A DNA stretch of 14,554 bases from the NCBI GenBank assembly GCA_050739575.1, contig JBOIBN010000057.1, positions 1 through 14,554 of the forward strand, in the 5' to 3' direction. Of the stretch, positions 1 through 7,361 are shown one piece after another. Origin of the DNA: JBOIBN01 sp050739575 (GTDB lineage Bacteria > Pseudomonadota > Gammaproteobacteria > JAKDMP01). The stretch's first letter is position 1. Each line of letters opens with the position of its first letter. The position numbers were made by a program, and so were the translations under genes. Below the pieces are notes generated by a model that was given only the letters and a program-made list of their open reading frames with translations, did not search any database and was not told the origin of the DNA.

Positions 1-21
1 CATTCCCGCGAAATCCATCGC
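1..21 (+). repeat. 21-base direct repeat, copies 1 and 4 (IPAKSIA block)
   Basis: Bases 1-21 match 5899-5919 exactly. After one mismatch the identity continues for 13 bases (23-35 and 5921-5933). The block encodes IPAKSIAVLPF at the start of the TolB-like domain of copies 1 and 4. It may extend further left beyond the window edge. Confidence 0.8.
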
Positions 22-1732
22 GGTGCTGCCGTTCGAGAACCTGTCCGCCGACAAGAACAATGCCTACTTCGCGAGCGGCATGCAGGATCTGATCCTGACC
101 AAGCTTGCCGTCATCGCCGACCTCAAGGTGATTTCGCGCACATCCACCCAGCAGTACGTCAGTCACCCCGAGGATTTGAAGACCATCGGGCAGCAACTTG
201 GCGTAGCTACCATCCTGGAAGGTAGCGTACAGAAATCCGGCAATCAGGTGCTGATCACCGTGCAGTTGTTCGATGCACGTTCGGATACGCAGTTATGGGC
301 GCAAGCCTATACCCGCACTCTCGACAACATCTTCGGGGTGGAAGGCGAGGTTGCACAGTCGGTGGCGGAGGCGCTCAAGGCCAAACTAACCAGTACCGAG
401 CGACAAAATGTTGCCGCGATTCCGACGCAGAACCCCGCAGCTTACGACGCGTTCCTGAAAGCGGAATCGCTGGCCTTCAAGGCGCAGGATTCGCTACGGG
501 AAGCGGATTACCTGGATGCCGATGCCGCCTACCGCAAGGCGATTTCACTCGACCCGGATTTTGCGCTGGCCTATGCGCGCCTGGCCTACAACCAGATGAG
601 TGGCCACTGGTTCGCGCAACATCTATCCCCGACGCAGCTCTCTGATGTCGAAGCGACCGCGAAACGCGCCCTGCAGTTGGAGCCGGATTTGCCCGCGGCG
701 CATCTGGCGCTCGGCTATTACTACTACTGGGGTTTTCGCGATTACGACCAGGCGGTCGCGCAGTTTCAGCGCACCTTGCAACTGGCGCCGAACAATGTAG
801 ATGCTTTATTGGGGCTCGCCTATATAGCGCGACGTCGAGGCGAATTCAAGCAAGCACTGGCGGAACTGCGCCAGGTCCTGGCGCTCGCGCCACGAGAGCG
901 GGTGTATTGGACGGAGTACGGCATTACTTACGAAATCTTGCGCGGATATCCGCAAGCCGAGCAACAACTCGAAAGGGCACTTGCCATAGACCCGGATTAT
1001 CTGGATGCCCGTGATTTTCTTGTGCGCACCCTGCTGTTCGGGTTCGGCGATGCGCCGAAAGCACGTGCTGTTTTCGGCCAGTCGCTTGGATGGCGTGTAT
1101 CCGAAGCCAGTCTATTGGCCGGGGATGTGTTCAATCTCATCGGTCCGCGCGCCTATCCGGATATATTCGAGCGGCACTTCGATGCCGCGCTACGCGACTG
1201 GGATCCCGTACCGCCTGATACCGACAACGAACGCTTGACTCAGGGTGCTGCGCATGTCGTCATCGAGGTCATTGCAGGCCGGCAGACGGCGGTCCGACCC
1301 GAATGCGAGAAACTCAAGCCGCTGCTTGACGCCGAGTTGGCTAAAAATCCGGATGCACTCGGCCCGTTGCAACAACTCAGTTGGGTTGAGGTATGCCTGG
1401 GGCAGGATGCCGAAGCCATTGCCACGGCACGGCACGCCACCGAAGTCTTGCCACTCGACAAAGACGCGTATTTCGGCGTGTTCCAGCTCGAAGGTTTGGC
1501 GGAGATCGAGGCCCATGTCGGCAAACCGGATGACGCGATCAGGCTGATTGAACGATTGATGGCGATGCCGGCAGGTGAATCTATGAGCATCGCGCGGCTC
1601 AGACTCGATCCGCTGTGGGATCCGCTGCGTCAGGACCCGCGCTTTCAGGCACTAATGAAAAAGTACGCAACGTACAAGCCGGGCACCACCGCCACCGCAC
1701 TCACCGCTGCAACTTCGGCACGCACGCCGTGA
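1..1732 (+). CDS. TolB/FlgO-like domain + TPR repeat protein, array copy 1 (5' truncated)
   Basis: The 5' end lies outside the window. The reading frame is open from base 2 and gives a 576-residue fragment. It starts inside a TolB/FlgO-like alpha/beta domain (fragment residues 1-130) that opens with IPAKSIAVLPFENLS and includes GVATILEGSVQKSG. A long alpha-helical region of TPR type follows (about 140-540), with units such as AAYRKAISLDPDFALAYARLA and AVAQFQRTLQLAPNN. The end carries DPLRQDPRFQALMKKY, the closing motif of the other copies. By analogy with copies 2-4, the missing part should hold an SFFAELKRR start and three membrane helices. The TolB-like domain resembles copy 4 more than copies 2 and 3. 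The TGA stop overlaps the GTG start of copy 2 by four bases. Function is unknown: such proteins are often annotated as adenylate cyclase-like, but no catalytic domain is visible here. Confidence 0.85.
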   Translation, partial: IPAKSIAVLPFENLSADKNNAYFASGMQDLILTKLAVIADLKVISRTSTQQYVSHPEDLKTIGQQLGVATILEGSVQKSGNQVLITVQLFDARSDTQLWAQAYTRTLDNIFGVEGEVAQSVAEALKAKLTSTERQNVAAIPTQNPAAYDAFLKAESLAFKAQDSLREADYLDADAAYRKAISLDPDFALAYARLAYNQMSGHWFAQHLSPTQLSDVEATAKRALQLEPDLPAAHLALGYYYYWGFRDYDQAVAQFQRTLQLAPNNVDALLGLAYIARRRGEFKQALAELRQVLALAPRERVYWTEYGITYEILRGYPQAEQQLERALAIDPDYLDARDFLVRTLLFGFGDAPKARAVFGQSLGWRVSEASLLAGDVFNLIGPRAYPDIFERHFDAALRDWDPVPPDTDNERLTQGAAHVVIEVIAGRQTAVRPECEKLKPLLDAELAKNPDALGPLQQLSWVEVCLGQDAEAIATARHATEVLPLDKDAYFGVFQLEGLAEIEAHVGKPDDAIRLIERLMAMPAGESMSIARLRLDPLWDPLRQDPRFQALMKKYATYKPGTTATALTAATSARTP

Positions 1733-3555
1733 CCGACGAACCCTCGTTCTTCGCCGAACTCAAGCGCCGCAACGTACTGCGCGCGGGTGTACTTTACATC
1801 GGCGCCGTCTGGGCGCTCGCACAGGGCATCGCGGAGCTGATGCCGGTATTCGGTGCACCCGAGTGGATCACGCGCTGGTTCGTGATCGCTTGCATCATCG
1901 GCTTCCCGTTCTGGCTGCTGTTCACCTGGTTCTATGAATTCACGTCGCACGGTCTGAAGCGCGAGAGCGAGATCGCACCGGGCGATCCGGTCTCCCACTC
2001 CACCGGGCGCAAGCTCGATTTCGCGATCATCGCGGTGCTCGCCGTCGCGGTGGTGCTGCTGCTGACAAACACCTTCGTCTGGCACAAGGGTGCGGGACTG
2101 CAACCGTCTGCCGCCAATGCTGTCGCGACGCCGGTGAAGATTCCAGAAAAATCCGTGGCCGTGCTGCCTTTCGCCAATGAAAGCGGTAACCAGGACCAGC
2201 AGTATTTCTCCGACGGCCTGTCCGAAGACCTGATCACCGCACTATCGCAGTTCACCGGGCTGAAGGTCATCAGCCGCGACTCCTCTTTCCAGTTCCGCAA
2301 CAGCAGCGACGACAGCAAGACCATCGGCGAGAAGCTCGGCGTGGCGCATCTGCTGGAGGGCAGCGTGAGCCGCGCGGGCGACGAGGTGCGCATCACCGCC
2401 GAACTGGTCAACGCCTCCGACGGCACGACGCTCTGGTCCGAGCACTACGACCGGCCGTACAAGGATCTGTTCGCGCTGCAGGACGCCATCACGAAAGCGG
2501 TGGCCGATGCATTGAAAGCGAAACTGCTGGCTACGATCGGCACGGTAGCACAGAGCGACCGACCGCCCGGCGGCAATCTCGCCGCATACAACGATTATCT
2601 GCGCGCTCATGCCCTTGGCGGCAACGGGAGCGATCAGGACCTTCGGAAAAGCATCCAATACTACGACGCCGCGATCCGCATCGATCCCGGTTACGCACAG
2701 GCGTATGCGATGAAGTCGGGCGCATGGACGGCGCTCGCCGGGGACCTCGGTGGCGTGCAGGCGCAGGATGCCTATGCGCATGCGCAGACAGCGGCCGACA
2801 CTGCGCTGTCGCTCGATCAGAATCTGGTCACGGGTCACCTGGCACGGGGCTTTCTGCTTTATAAGCGGGATTTCGACTGGACCGGTGCAGTAGCCGAATT
2901 CGAGCGCGCGTTACAGCTGGCTCCGAATGATGATCGCGCCATGGCGCTGCTCGGACAGGCACTGGCCAGCCTGGGACAAACCCTGCGAGCGATCGGGCTG
3001 ACCCATAAAGCGCTGCTGATCGATCCCCTGAACGCGCTCTCTTATGCGCACCTGTCCGCCTACTACGCGGCAGAGGGTCGTCTGGACGACGCCGAGCGCG
3101 CTGTGCGTACCCAGATGACGCTGCAGAAAAACAATGGCGTCCTGTATAGCAGCCTGTCGAATATCGAGATACAGCGCGGCAACGCCAAGGCCGCGCTGCA
3201 GGATGCGCAGCGTGTCCCGCCCGGACCGTGGCATACCATCGGCATGGCCATGGCCCTGCAGATTGATGATGACAGGGCCGCCGCCGATGCCGCGCTGAAG
3301 ACCTTGATCGCCAAATACGCCTCGGACGGTCCGTACCAGATTGCCGAGGTGTACGCGCTGCGCAAGGATCCGGACAACATGTTCAAGTGGCTGGACCGCG
3401 CCCGGGCCGCGCGTGATACCGGCATCAGCTACTTACTCTATGATCCGTTCATCCTGCGCTATAAAAACGATCCGCGCTTCGCCGCCTTCTGCCGCAAGGT
3501 CGGCCTGCCGGTGCCGGGCACGGCACCCGCCGCCGCGACAGCCACAACGACATGA
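1729..3555 (+). CDS. Membrane-anchored TolB/FlgO-like + TPR protein, array copy 2
   Basis: The product has 608 residues. I chose GTG at 1729 because it overlaps the previous stop (GTGA) and gives MTDEPSFFAELKRRN, matching the starts of copies 3 and 4. An in-frame ATG at 1615 would add 38 unrelated residues. Predicted membrane helices lie near 17-38, 48-68 and 97-115. Positive charges precede helix 1 and lie between helices 2 and 3, which implies a cytoplasmic N-terminus and a periplasmic C-terminal bulk. The TolB/FlgO-like domain spans about 139-265 (KSVAVLPFANESG, LLEGSVSRAGDEVRITAEL). TPR-like helices cover about 280-580, followed by NDPRFAAFCRKVGLPVPG and an Ala/Thr-rich tail. No Shine-Dalgarno sequence is evident, so translation is probably coupled to copy 1. 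The sequence resembles copy 3 most closely in both the TolB-like domain and the C-terminus. The ligand or partner is unknown. Confidence 0.9.
   Translation: MTDEPSFFAELKRRNVLRAGVLYIGAVWALAQGIAELMPVFGAPEWITRWFVIACIIGFPFWLLFTWFYEFTSHGLKRESEIAPGDPVSHSTGRKLDFAIIAVLAVAVVLLLTNTFVWHKGAGLQPSAANAVATPVKIPEKSVAVLPFANESGNQDQQYFSDGLSEDLITALSQFTGLKVISRDSSFQFRNSSDDSKTIGEKLGVAHLLEGSVSRAGDEVRITAELVNASDGTTLWSEHYDRPYKDLFALQDAITKAVADALKAKLLATIGTVAQSDRPPGGNLAAYNDYLRAHALGGNGSDQDLRKSIQYYDAAIRIDPGYAQAYAMKSGAWTALAGDLGGVQAQDAYAHAQTAADTALSLDQNLVTGHLARGFLLYKRDFDWTGAVAEFERALQLAPNDDRAMALLGQALASLGQTLRAIGLTHKALLIDPLNALSYAHLSAYYAAEGRLDDAERAVRTQMTLQKNNGVLYSSLSNIEIQRGNAKAALQDAQRVPPGPWHTIGMAMALQIDDDRAAADAALKTLIAKYASDGPYQIAEVYALRKDPDNMFKWLDRARAARDTGISYLLYDPFILRYKNDPRFAAFCRKVGLPVPGTAPAAATATTT
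1744..1770 (+). repeat. 27-base direct repeat, copies 2 and 3 (FFAELKRR coding block)
   Basis: The 27 bases at 1744-1770 recur exactly at 3567-3593, and the first 23 of them recur at 5450-5472. They encode SFFAELKRR near the start of copies 2, 3 and 4. In copies 3 and 4 a further 20 bases (3591-3610 and 5474-5493) are identical after one mismatch. Synonymous positions are conserved too, which points to recent duplication or gene conversion rather than protein-level constraint alone. Confidence 0.9.
2374..2398 (+). repeat. 25-base direct repeat, copies 2 and 4 (AGDEVRIT block)
   Basis: The 25 bases at 2374-2398 are identical to 6134-6158. They encode AGDEVRIT in the TolB/FlgO-like domain of copies 2 and 4. 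Copies 1 and 3 have diverged here (SGNQVLIT and QGDRVRVI). Confidence 0.85.
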
Positions 3556-5438
3556 GCAACAAGCTGTCGTTCTTCGCCGAACTCAAGCGCCGCCACGTGT
3601 ACCGCGTGGCGATTGCTTATATCGTTGCGGCCTGGCTGCTCTTGCAACTCGCGGCGATTCTGTTCCCGGCCTTCGGTGCGCCTTCGTGGGCTATTCGACT
3701 GCTGTTCGCCTTTCTGGTGATCGGCTTTCTGGTAGCGATTCTGCTTGCCTGGGCCTTCGAGATTACGCCCGAAGGTGTGCGCCGCACCGAGTCCGCCGAC
3801 TCCGAAGAGGCACGCCCGGCGACGACAGGACGACGGATCGGGCGCACGCTCAACTTCACGATCATCGCGGTGCTTGCCGCCGCGGTCGGGATACTCGTGT
3901 GGCGGCTAAACATGAAACCGCCCGCGACTTCGCCCCACCCGACGGTCGCCGCCGCCTCGGGAGTCCCGGCCGGCCAAGCGGTTGCACCGGCGACCGTCAT
4001 CCCCGATAAATCCGTCGCAGTGCTGCCGCTCGCCAACGAAAGCGGCGATCCGAAGCAACAGTACTTCTCCGATGGCCTGTCCGAGGAGCTGATCACCGAC
4101 CTCACCCAGATCAACGGGCTGAAGGTGATCGGCAAGTATTCCAGCTTCCAGTTCCGCGATTCCCAAGACAGCTCCGCGCAGATCGGCGCGGCGCTCGGCG
4201 TAGCCCACCTGGTCCAGGGTTCGGTGTTCCAACAGGGCGATCGCGTCCGCGTCATCGTCAGTCTGATCCGCACGAACGACGGCTCTAGCGTGTGGGCGCA
4301 CAGCTACGACGGGCAACTGAAGGACGTGTTCGCGATCCAGTCGCAGATCGGTCGGGCCGTCGCCACGGCGCTCAAGATCAAGCTGATGGGCCAAGCCATC
4401 GTCTCCGACGACAAGCCGCCCAGCGGCAACGTTGAAGCCTATCGGCTCATGCTCCAAGGGCGCGTCCTCACCAGGCACGTCACCGAAGCCGGCCTTCGCC
4501 AAGGCATCGCATTGCTCCAGCAAGCGCTCAAGCTCGATCCGAACTATGCCTATGCCTGGGGCACGCTGTCCAACGCCTGGGTCATTCTGGGGTCGTACTT
4601 TCTGACCGGCGACGCGCGCCATCAGGCGTATGCGCAAGCCCGCGCGGCGGCGGACAAGCAGCAGGCATTGGCGCCGGACGCGGCGACGACCCACATGGAT
4701 CGCGGTTACCTGCTGGCGAGCGTCGATGGGGACGCCATGGGTGCGCTCGCCCAATATCGGCAGGCGTTCGCGCTGGCGCCAAACGATGACACCGTCATGA
4801 ATTTCCTGGCCGGAGGACTCGAGACCGTCGGGCAATTGCGGGCAGCGGTCGAGCTGTATCGCAAGGCCATCGCCACCGATCCGCTACGCGCCGGCTTTTA
4901 TGTCAACCTGGGATACACCCTGTTGGGGCAGCGCCGGCTCGACGCCGCCGAACAGGCGTTTAACAAGGCTCTGGTCTTGCAGCCGGATTCTCCGGGACTG
5001 TATTCGTACCTGGCGCAGATCGGCATTCTGCGCGGCGATGCAACGGCCGCACTCAGCGCTGCAAAACAGGAAACCGATCCTGTGTACGGTCCGTGGGCAC
5101 GGGCCATGGCGCAACAGATCGGCCGCGATCGCCAACAGGCCGACGCGGCCTTGCAGGATTACCTTGCGAAGAACGGCGAGACCCAACCTTATCTCGTCGC
5201 CGATCTGTATGCGCTGCGCAAACAACCCGACCCGATGTTCGAGTGGCTGGAGCGCGCCTGGAAGCAACACGATCCGAATTTCATTGCGAGCCTGCTCAGC
5301 GACCCCTTCGTGCTGGCCTACCAGCACGACCCGCGCTTTGCCGCCTTGTGCAAGCAGGCGGGCTTGCCGCTGCCGGGCGAGGTCGTTCCCGGCGCGACAA
5401 GCTCCGCCTTACCCGCAACATCGGCAAGCACGCTATGA
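3552..5438 (+). CDS. Membrane-anchored TolB/FlgO-like + TPR protein, array copy 3
   Basis: The product has 628 residues. ATG at 3552 overlaps the previous TGA (ATGA). The N-terminus is MSNKLSFFAELKRRHVYRVA. Predicted membrane helices lie near 17-37, 48-68 and 101-118. An Arg-rich loop (GVRRTE to TGRRIGRT) between helices 2 and 3 fits a cytoplasmic location, leaving everything after helix 3 periplasmic. A Pro/Ala-rich linker (121-149) leads to the TolB/FlgO-like domain (about 150-278: DKSVAVLPLANESGDPKQQY, VAHLVQGSVFQQGD). TPR-like repeats follow to about 590, for example QGIALLQQALKLDPNYAYAW and LYRKAIATDPLRAGFYVNLG. The C-terminus has YALRKQPDPMFEWLERAW and HDPRFAALCKQAGLPLPG, closely matching copy 2. 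No catalytic motif is visible. No Shine-Dalgarno is evident before the start, which again suggests translational coupling. Function is unknown; a periplasmic protein-protein scaffold is an inference from the domain types. Confidence 0.9.
   Translation: MSNKLSFFAELKRRHVYRVAIAYIVAAWLLLQLAAILFPAFGAPSWAIRLLFAFLVIGFLVAILLAWAFEITPEGVRRTESADSEEARPATTGRRIGRTLNFTIIAVLAAAVGILVWRLNMKPPATSPHPTVAAASGVPAGQAVAPATVIPDKSVAVLPLANESGDPKQQYFSDGLSEELITDLTQINGLKVIGKYSSFQFRDSQDSSAQIGAALGVAHLVQGSVFQQGDRVRVIVSLIRTNDGSSVWAHSYDGQLKDVFAIQSQIGRAVATALKIKLMGQAIVSDDKPPSGNVEAYRLMLQGRVLTRHVTEAGLRQGIALLQQALKLDPNYAYAWGTLSNAWVILGSYFLTGDARHQAYAQARAAADKQQALAPDAATTHMDRGYLLASVDGDAMGALAQYRQAFALAPNDDTVMNFLAGGLETVGQLRAAVELYRKAIATDPLRAGFYVNLGYTLLGQRRLDAAEQAFNKALVLQPDSPGLYSYLAQIGILRGDATAALSAAKQETDPVYGPWARAMAQQIGRDRQQADAALQDYLAKNGETQPYLVADLYALRKQPDPMFEWLERAWKQHDPNFIASLLSDPFVLAYQHDPRFAALCKQAGLPLPGEVVPGATSSALPATSASTL
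3731..3761 (+). repeat. 31-base direct repeat, copies 3 and 4 (second membrane helix)
   Basis: The 31 bases at 3731-3761 are identical to 5611-5641. They encode VAILLAWAFE at the end of the second predicted membrane helix. Both flanking bases differ (3730/5610 and 3762/5642), so 31 is the exact extent. This is the longest perfect repeat I found by eye in the array. Confidence 0.9.
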
Positions 5439-7315
5439 GCACTAAACCTTCGTTCTTCGCCGAACTCAAGCGTCGCCACGTGTACCGCGTGGCAATTGCC
5501 TATGCGGTCACAGCCTGGCTCCTGCAACTTGCCGCCATCGTGCTGCCCACCTTCGGCGCCCCGCACTGGGTGCTGAAGGTGCTGATCGGCGTCTTCGTAA
5601 TCTTCTTTCCGGTAGCGATTCTGCTTGCCTGGGCCTTCGAGGTCACGCCCGAGGGCGTGCGCCACACGTTGCCGGAATCGGAGGAGCCGGTGCCAACACC
5701 GGCGCGGCGGCGGGCCGGGCGCCGGATTGATTTTGCGATCATCGCAATCCTTGTGGCCGCGGTCGCGGTGCTGGCGTGGCGACAATTTATGTATCGTCCG
5801 CAGGCAAACTTGCAGGTGAGCGGGACAGCGAACATCGCACACGCTCCCGCCGGCACCTCGCGCGCCGCGGCTCTACTCCCGCAGGCGGCAACGGCCATCA
5901 TTCCCGCGAAATCCATCGCCGTGCTGCCGTTCGTCAACTTGAGCGGAGATCCGAAGCAGGTGTATTTCAGCGACGGCATCACCGAAGAAATCCTCAATGC
6001 GCTGGCACAGATCCCGGACCTGAAAGTTGCCGGGCGTACTTCGGCGTTCCAGTTCAACAACAAGAACGAGGATCTGCGCAAAGTCGGCGAGGTTCTCGGC
6101 GTTGCCACGGTACTGGAAGGCAGCGTGCAGAAAGCGGGCGACGAGGTGCGCATCACCGTGCAACTGGTGGACACGCGCAGCGGTTATCAATTGTGGTCGG
6201 AAAACTACGACCGCAAGCTGACCAACATCTTCGCGATCGAGGACGAAATCTCCAATGCTATCGCCGGCAAGCTGCGGGCACAGTGGAGCGGTGGGGCGTC
6301 CCGGCCACTGGTGGCCCAGCAGACGATTGATCCGCGGGCGCACGATTTCTATCTGCGTGGCTTGGCTTTGCTGGCGGCACGTGGGCCCGGATTGCGCGAC
6401 GCGGTGGCCACGTTCCAGAGCGCACTAAAGATCGCCCCGGACTACGCGCAGGCGTGGGGTGCATTGGCAGAAACACAAGCACTTTTACCCAGTTACTTTC
6501 TCGAACCAGCGGATATCGCCTATTCAGCGGCGCAAATTTCGGCGCAGCGCGCCTTGAGCATTAGTCCCAACGTGAGTCTGGCTTATGTTGCACTGGGCTA
6601 TGTGTATCGTGCCCAGTGGAAGTGGATGGAAGCCGATGCAGCCTTTCATCGTGCCCTGAAGCTTGCTCCCAGCGATGCGGAAACCATCAATCAGTATGGG
6701 CAGTTCCTGCTCGCCACCGGACAATTGGATCGTTCGCTCGCCGAACTCGAACGTGCACGCCGACTCGATCCACTGTCTGGCATCATCGCCGTGGAACGCA
6801 TCGGCGTGTTGACTGCGCTGCATCGCTTCGATGATGCGGCCGCACAAATACAAAATACCATCCTTGCCTACCCACAATACGCACTGGCGCGGTTCATGGC
6901 GGCGGATGTAGCCATTTACCGCCACCATTACCCAGAAGCGGAAGTTCAATTACGGGTTGCGGCAAAACTGGTCGGTCAGGATCCGCAGACCTACACGCCA
7001 CTGGTCGAGGCCATAACCGATCCATCCAAGCGACCTGCAGCGCTCTATCTCTTGAAGACGGTGCCCGCGGATGCACGCTGGGGGCTTGCCCCGTACCCAC
7101 GCATCTGGCGGCTGGCCATCCTTGGCGATCGGGATGGAGCTTTGGCTGCGCTCGAACGTGTATCGCCAGGTCTGATACCTGCCGAGTACATTTTCTGGCA
7201 GCCCGCCTTCGACCCCATCCGCAACGACCCGCGCTTCAAGGATTTGCTGAAGAAGATGGGTTTGCCGTACACGCCGAAGGCTTTATCTCCAGCGCGAGCA
7301 GCGTATGCGAAGTGA
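5435..7315 (+). CDS. Membrane-anchored TolB/FlgO-like + TPR protein, array copy 4
   Basis: The product has 626 residues. ATG at 5435 overlaps the stop of copy 3 (ATGA) and gives MSTKPSFFAELKRRHVYRVA. The frame is open far upstream (from 5093), but that part only shadows copy 3. Predicted membrane helices lie near 17-37, 47-67 and 100-115, with RRRAGRR just before helix 3. A 35-residue Ala-rich linker leads to the TolB/FlgO-like domain (about 157-282: IPAKSIAVLPFVNLSGDPKQ, VATVLEGSVQKAGDEV). TPR-like repeats run to about 600, and the end is NDPRFKDLLKKMGLPY. The N-terminal membrane part is nearly copy 3 at the DNA level, whereas the TolB-like domain is closest to copy 1. The TPR half is clearly less GC-rich than the N-terminal half. 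Together these suggest a chimera made by recombination between array members. Function is unknown. Confidence 0.9.
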   Translation: MSTKPSFFAELKRRHVYRVAIAYAVTAWLLQLAAIVLPTFGAPHWVLKVLIGVFVIFFPVAILLAWAFEVTPEGVRHTLPESEEPVPTPARRRAGRRIDFAIIAILVAAVAVLAWRQFMYRPQANLQVSGTANIAHAPAGTSRAAALLPQAATAIIPAKSIAVLPFVNLSGDPKQVYFSDGITEEILNALAQIPDLKVAGRTSAFQFNNKNEDLRKVGEVLGVATVLEGSVQKAGDEVRITVQLVDTRSGYQLWSENYDRKLTNIFAIEDEISNAIAGKLRAQWSGGASRPLVAQQTIDPRAHDFYLRGLALLAARGPGLRDAVATFQSALKIAPDYAQAWGALAETQALLPSYFLEPADIAYSAAQISAQRALSISPNVSLAYVALGYVYRAQWKWMEADAAFHRALKLAPSDAETINQYGQFLLATGQLDRSLAELERARRLDPLSGIIAVERIGVLTALHRFDDAAAQIQNTILAYPQYALARFMAADVAIYRHHYPEAEVQLRVAAKLVGQDPQTYTPLVEAITDPSKRPAALYLLKTVPADARWGLAPYPRIWRLAILGDRDGALAALERVSPGLIPAEYIFWQPAFDPIRNDPRFKDLLKKMGLPYTPKALSPARAAYAK

Positions 7316-7350
7316 AAGCGATATTGGTGCGTTATTCGTTCCATCCGAAT

Positions 7351-7355
7351 GGAGG
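7351..7355 (+). promoter_or_regulatory. Strong Shine-Dalgarno for the cytochrome gene
   Basis: GGAGG lies six bases upstream of ATG 7362. It decides this start over the in-frame ATG at 7305, which overlaps the end of copy 4, lacks such a site and would place extra residues before the signal peptide. It is the best ribosome binding site on the + strand of the window. Confidence 0.8.
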
Positions 7356-7361
7356 TTCGAT

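Noticed and set aside
3906..4835. A 309-codon open frame on the - strand opposite copy 3
   Set aside because: It lies wholly within the confidently coding copy 3, with an Arg/Gly-rich shadow composition and no domain.
1744..5641. The direct repeats as a mobile element or CRISPR array
   Set aside because: They are in-frame coding blocks shared by paralogues, irregularly spaced and without terminal inverted repeats or a transposase.
1..7315. Annotation of the array proteins as adenylate cyclases
   Set aside because: Such names are common for this architecture, but no class III cyclase catalytic domain is visible in any copy. Only TolB/FlgO-like, TPR and membrane segments are present.
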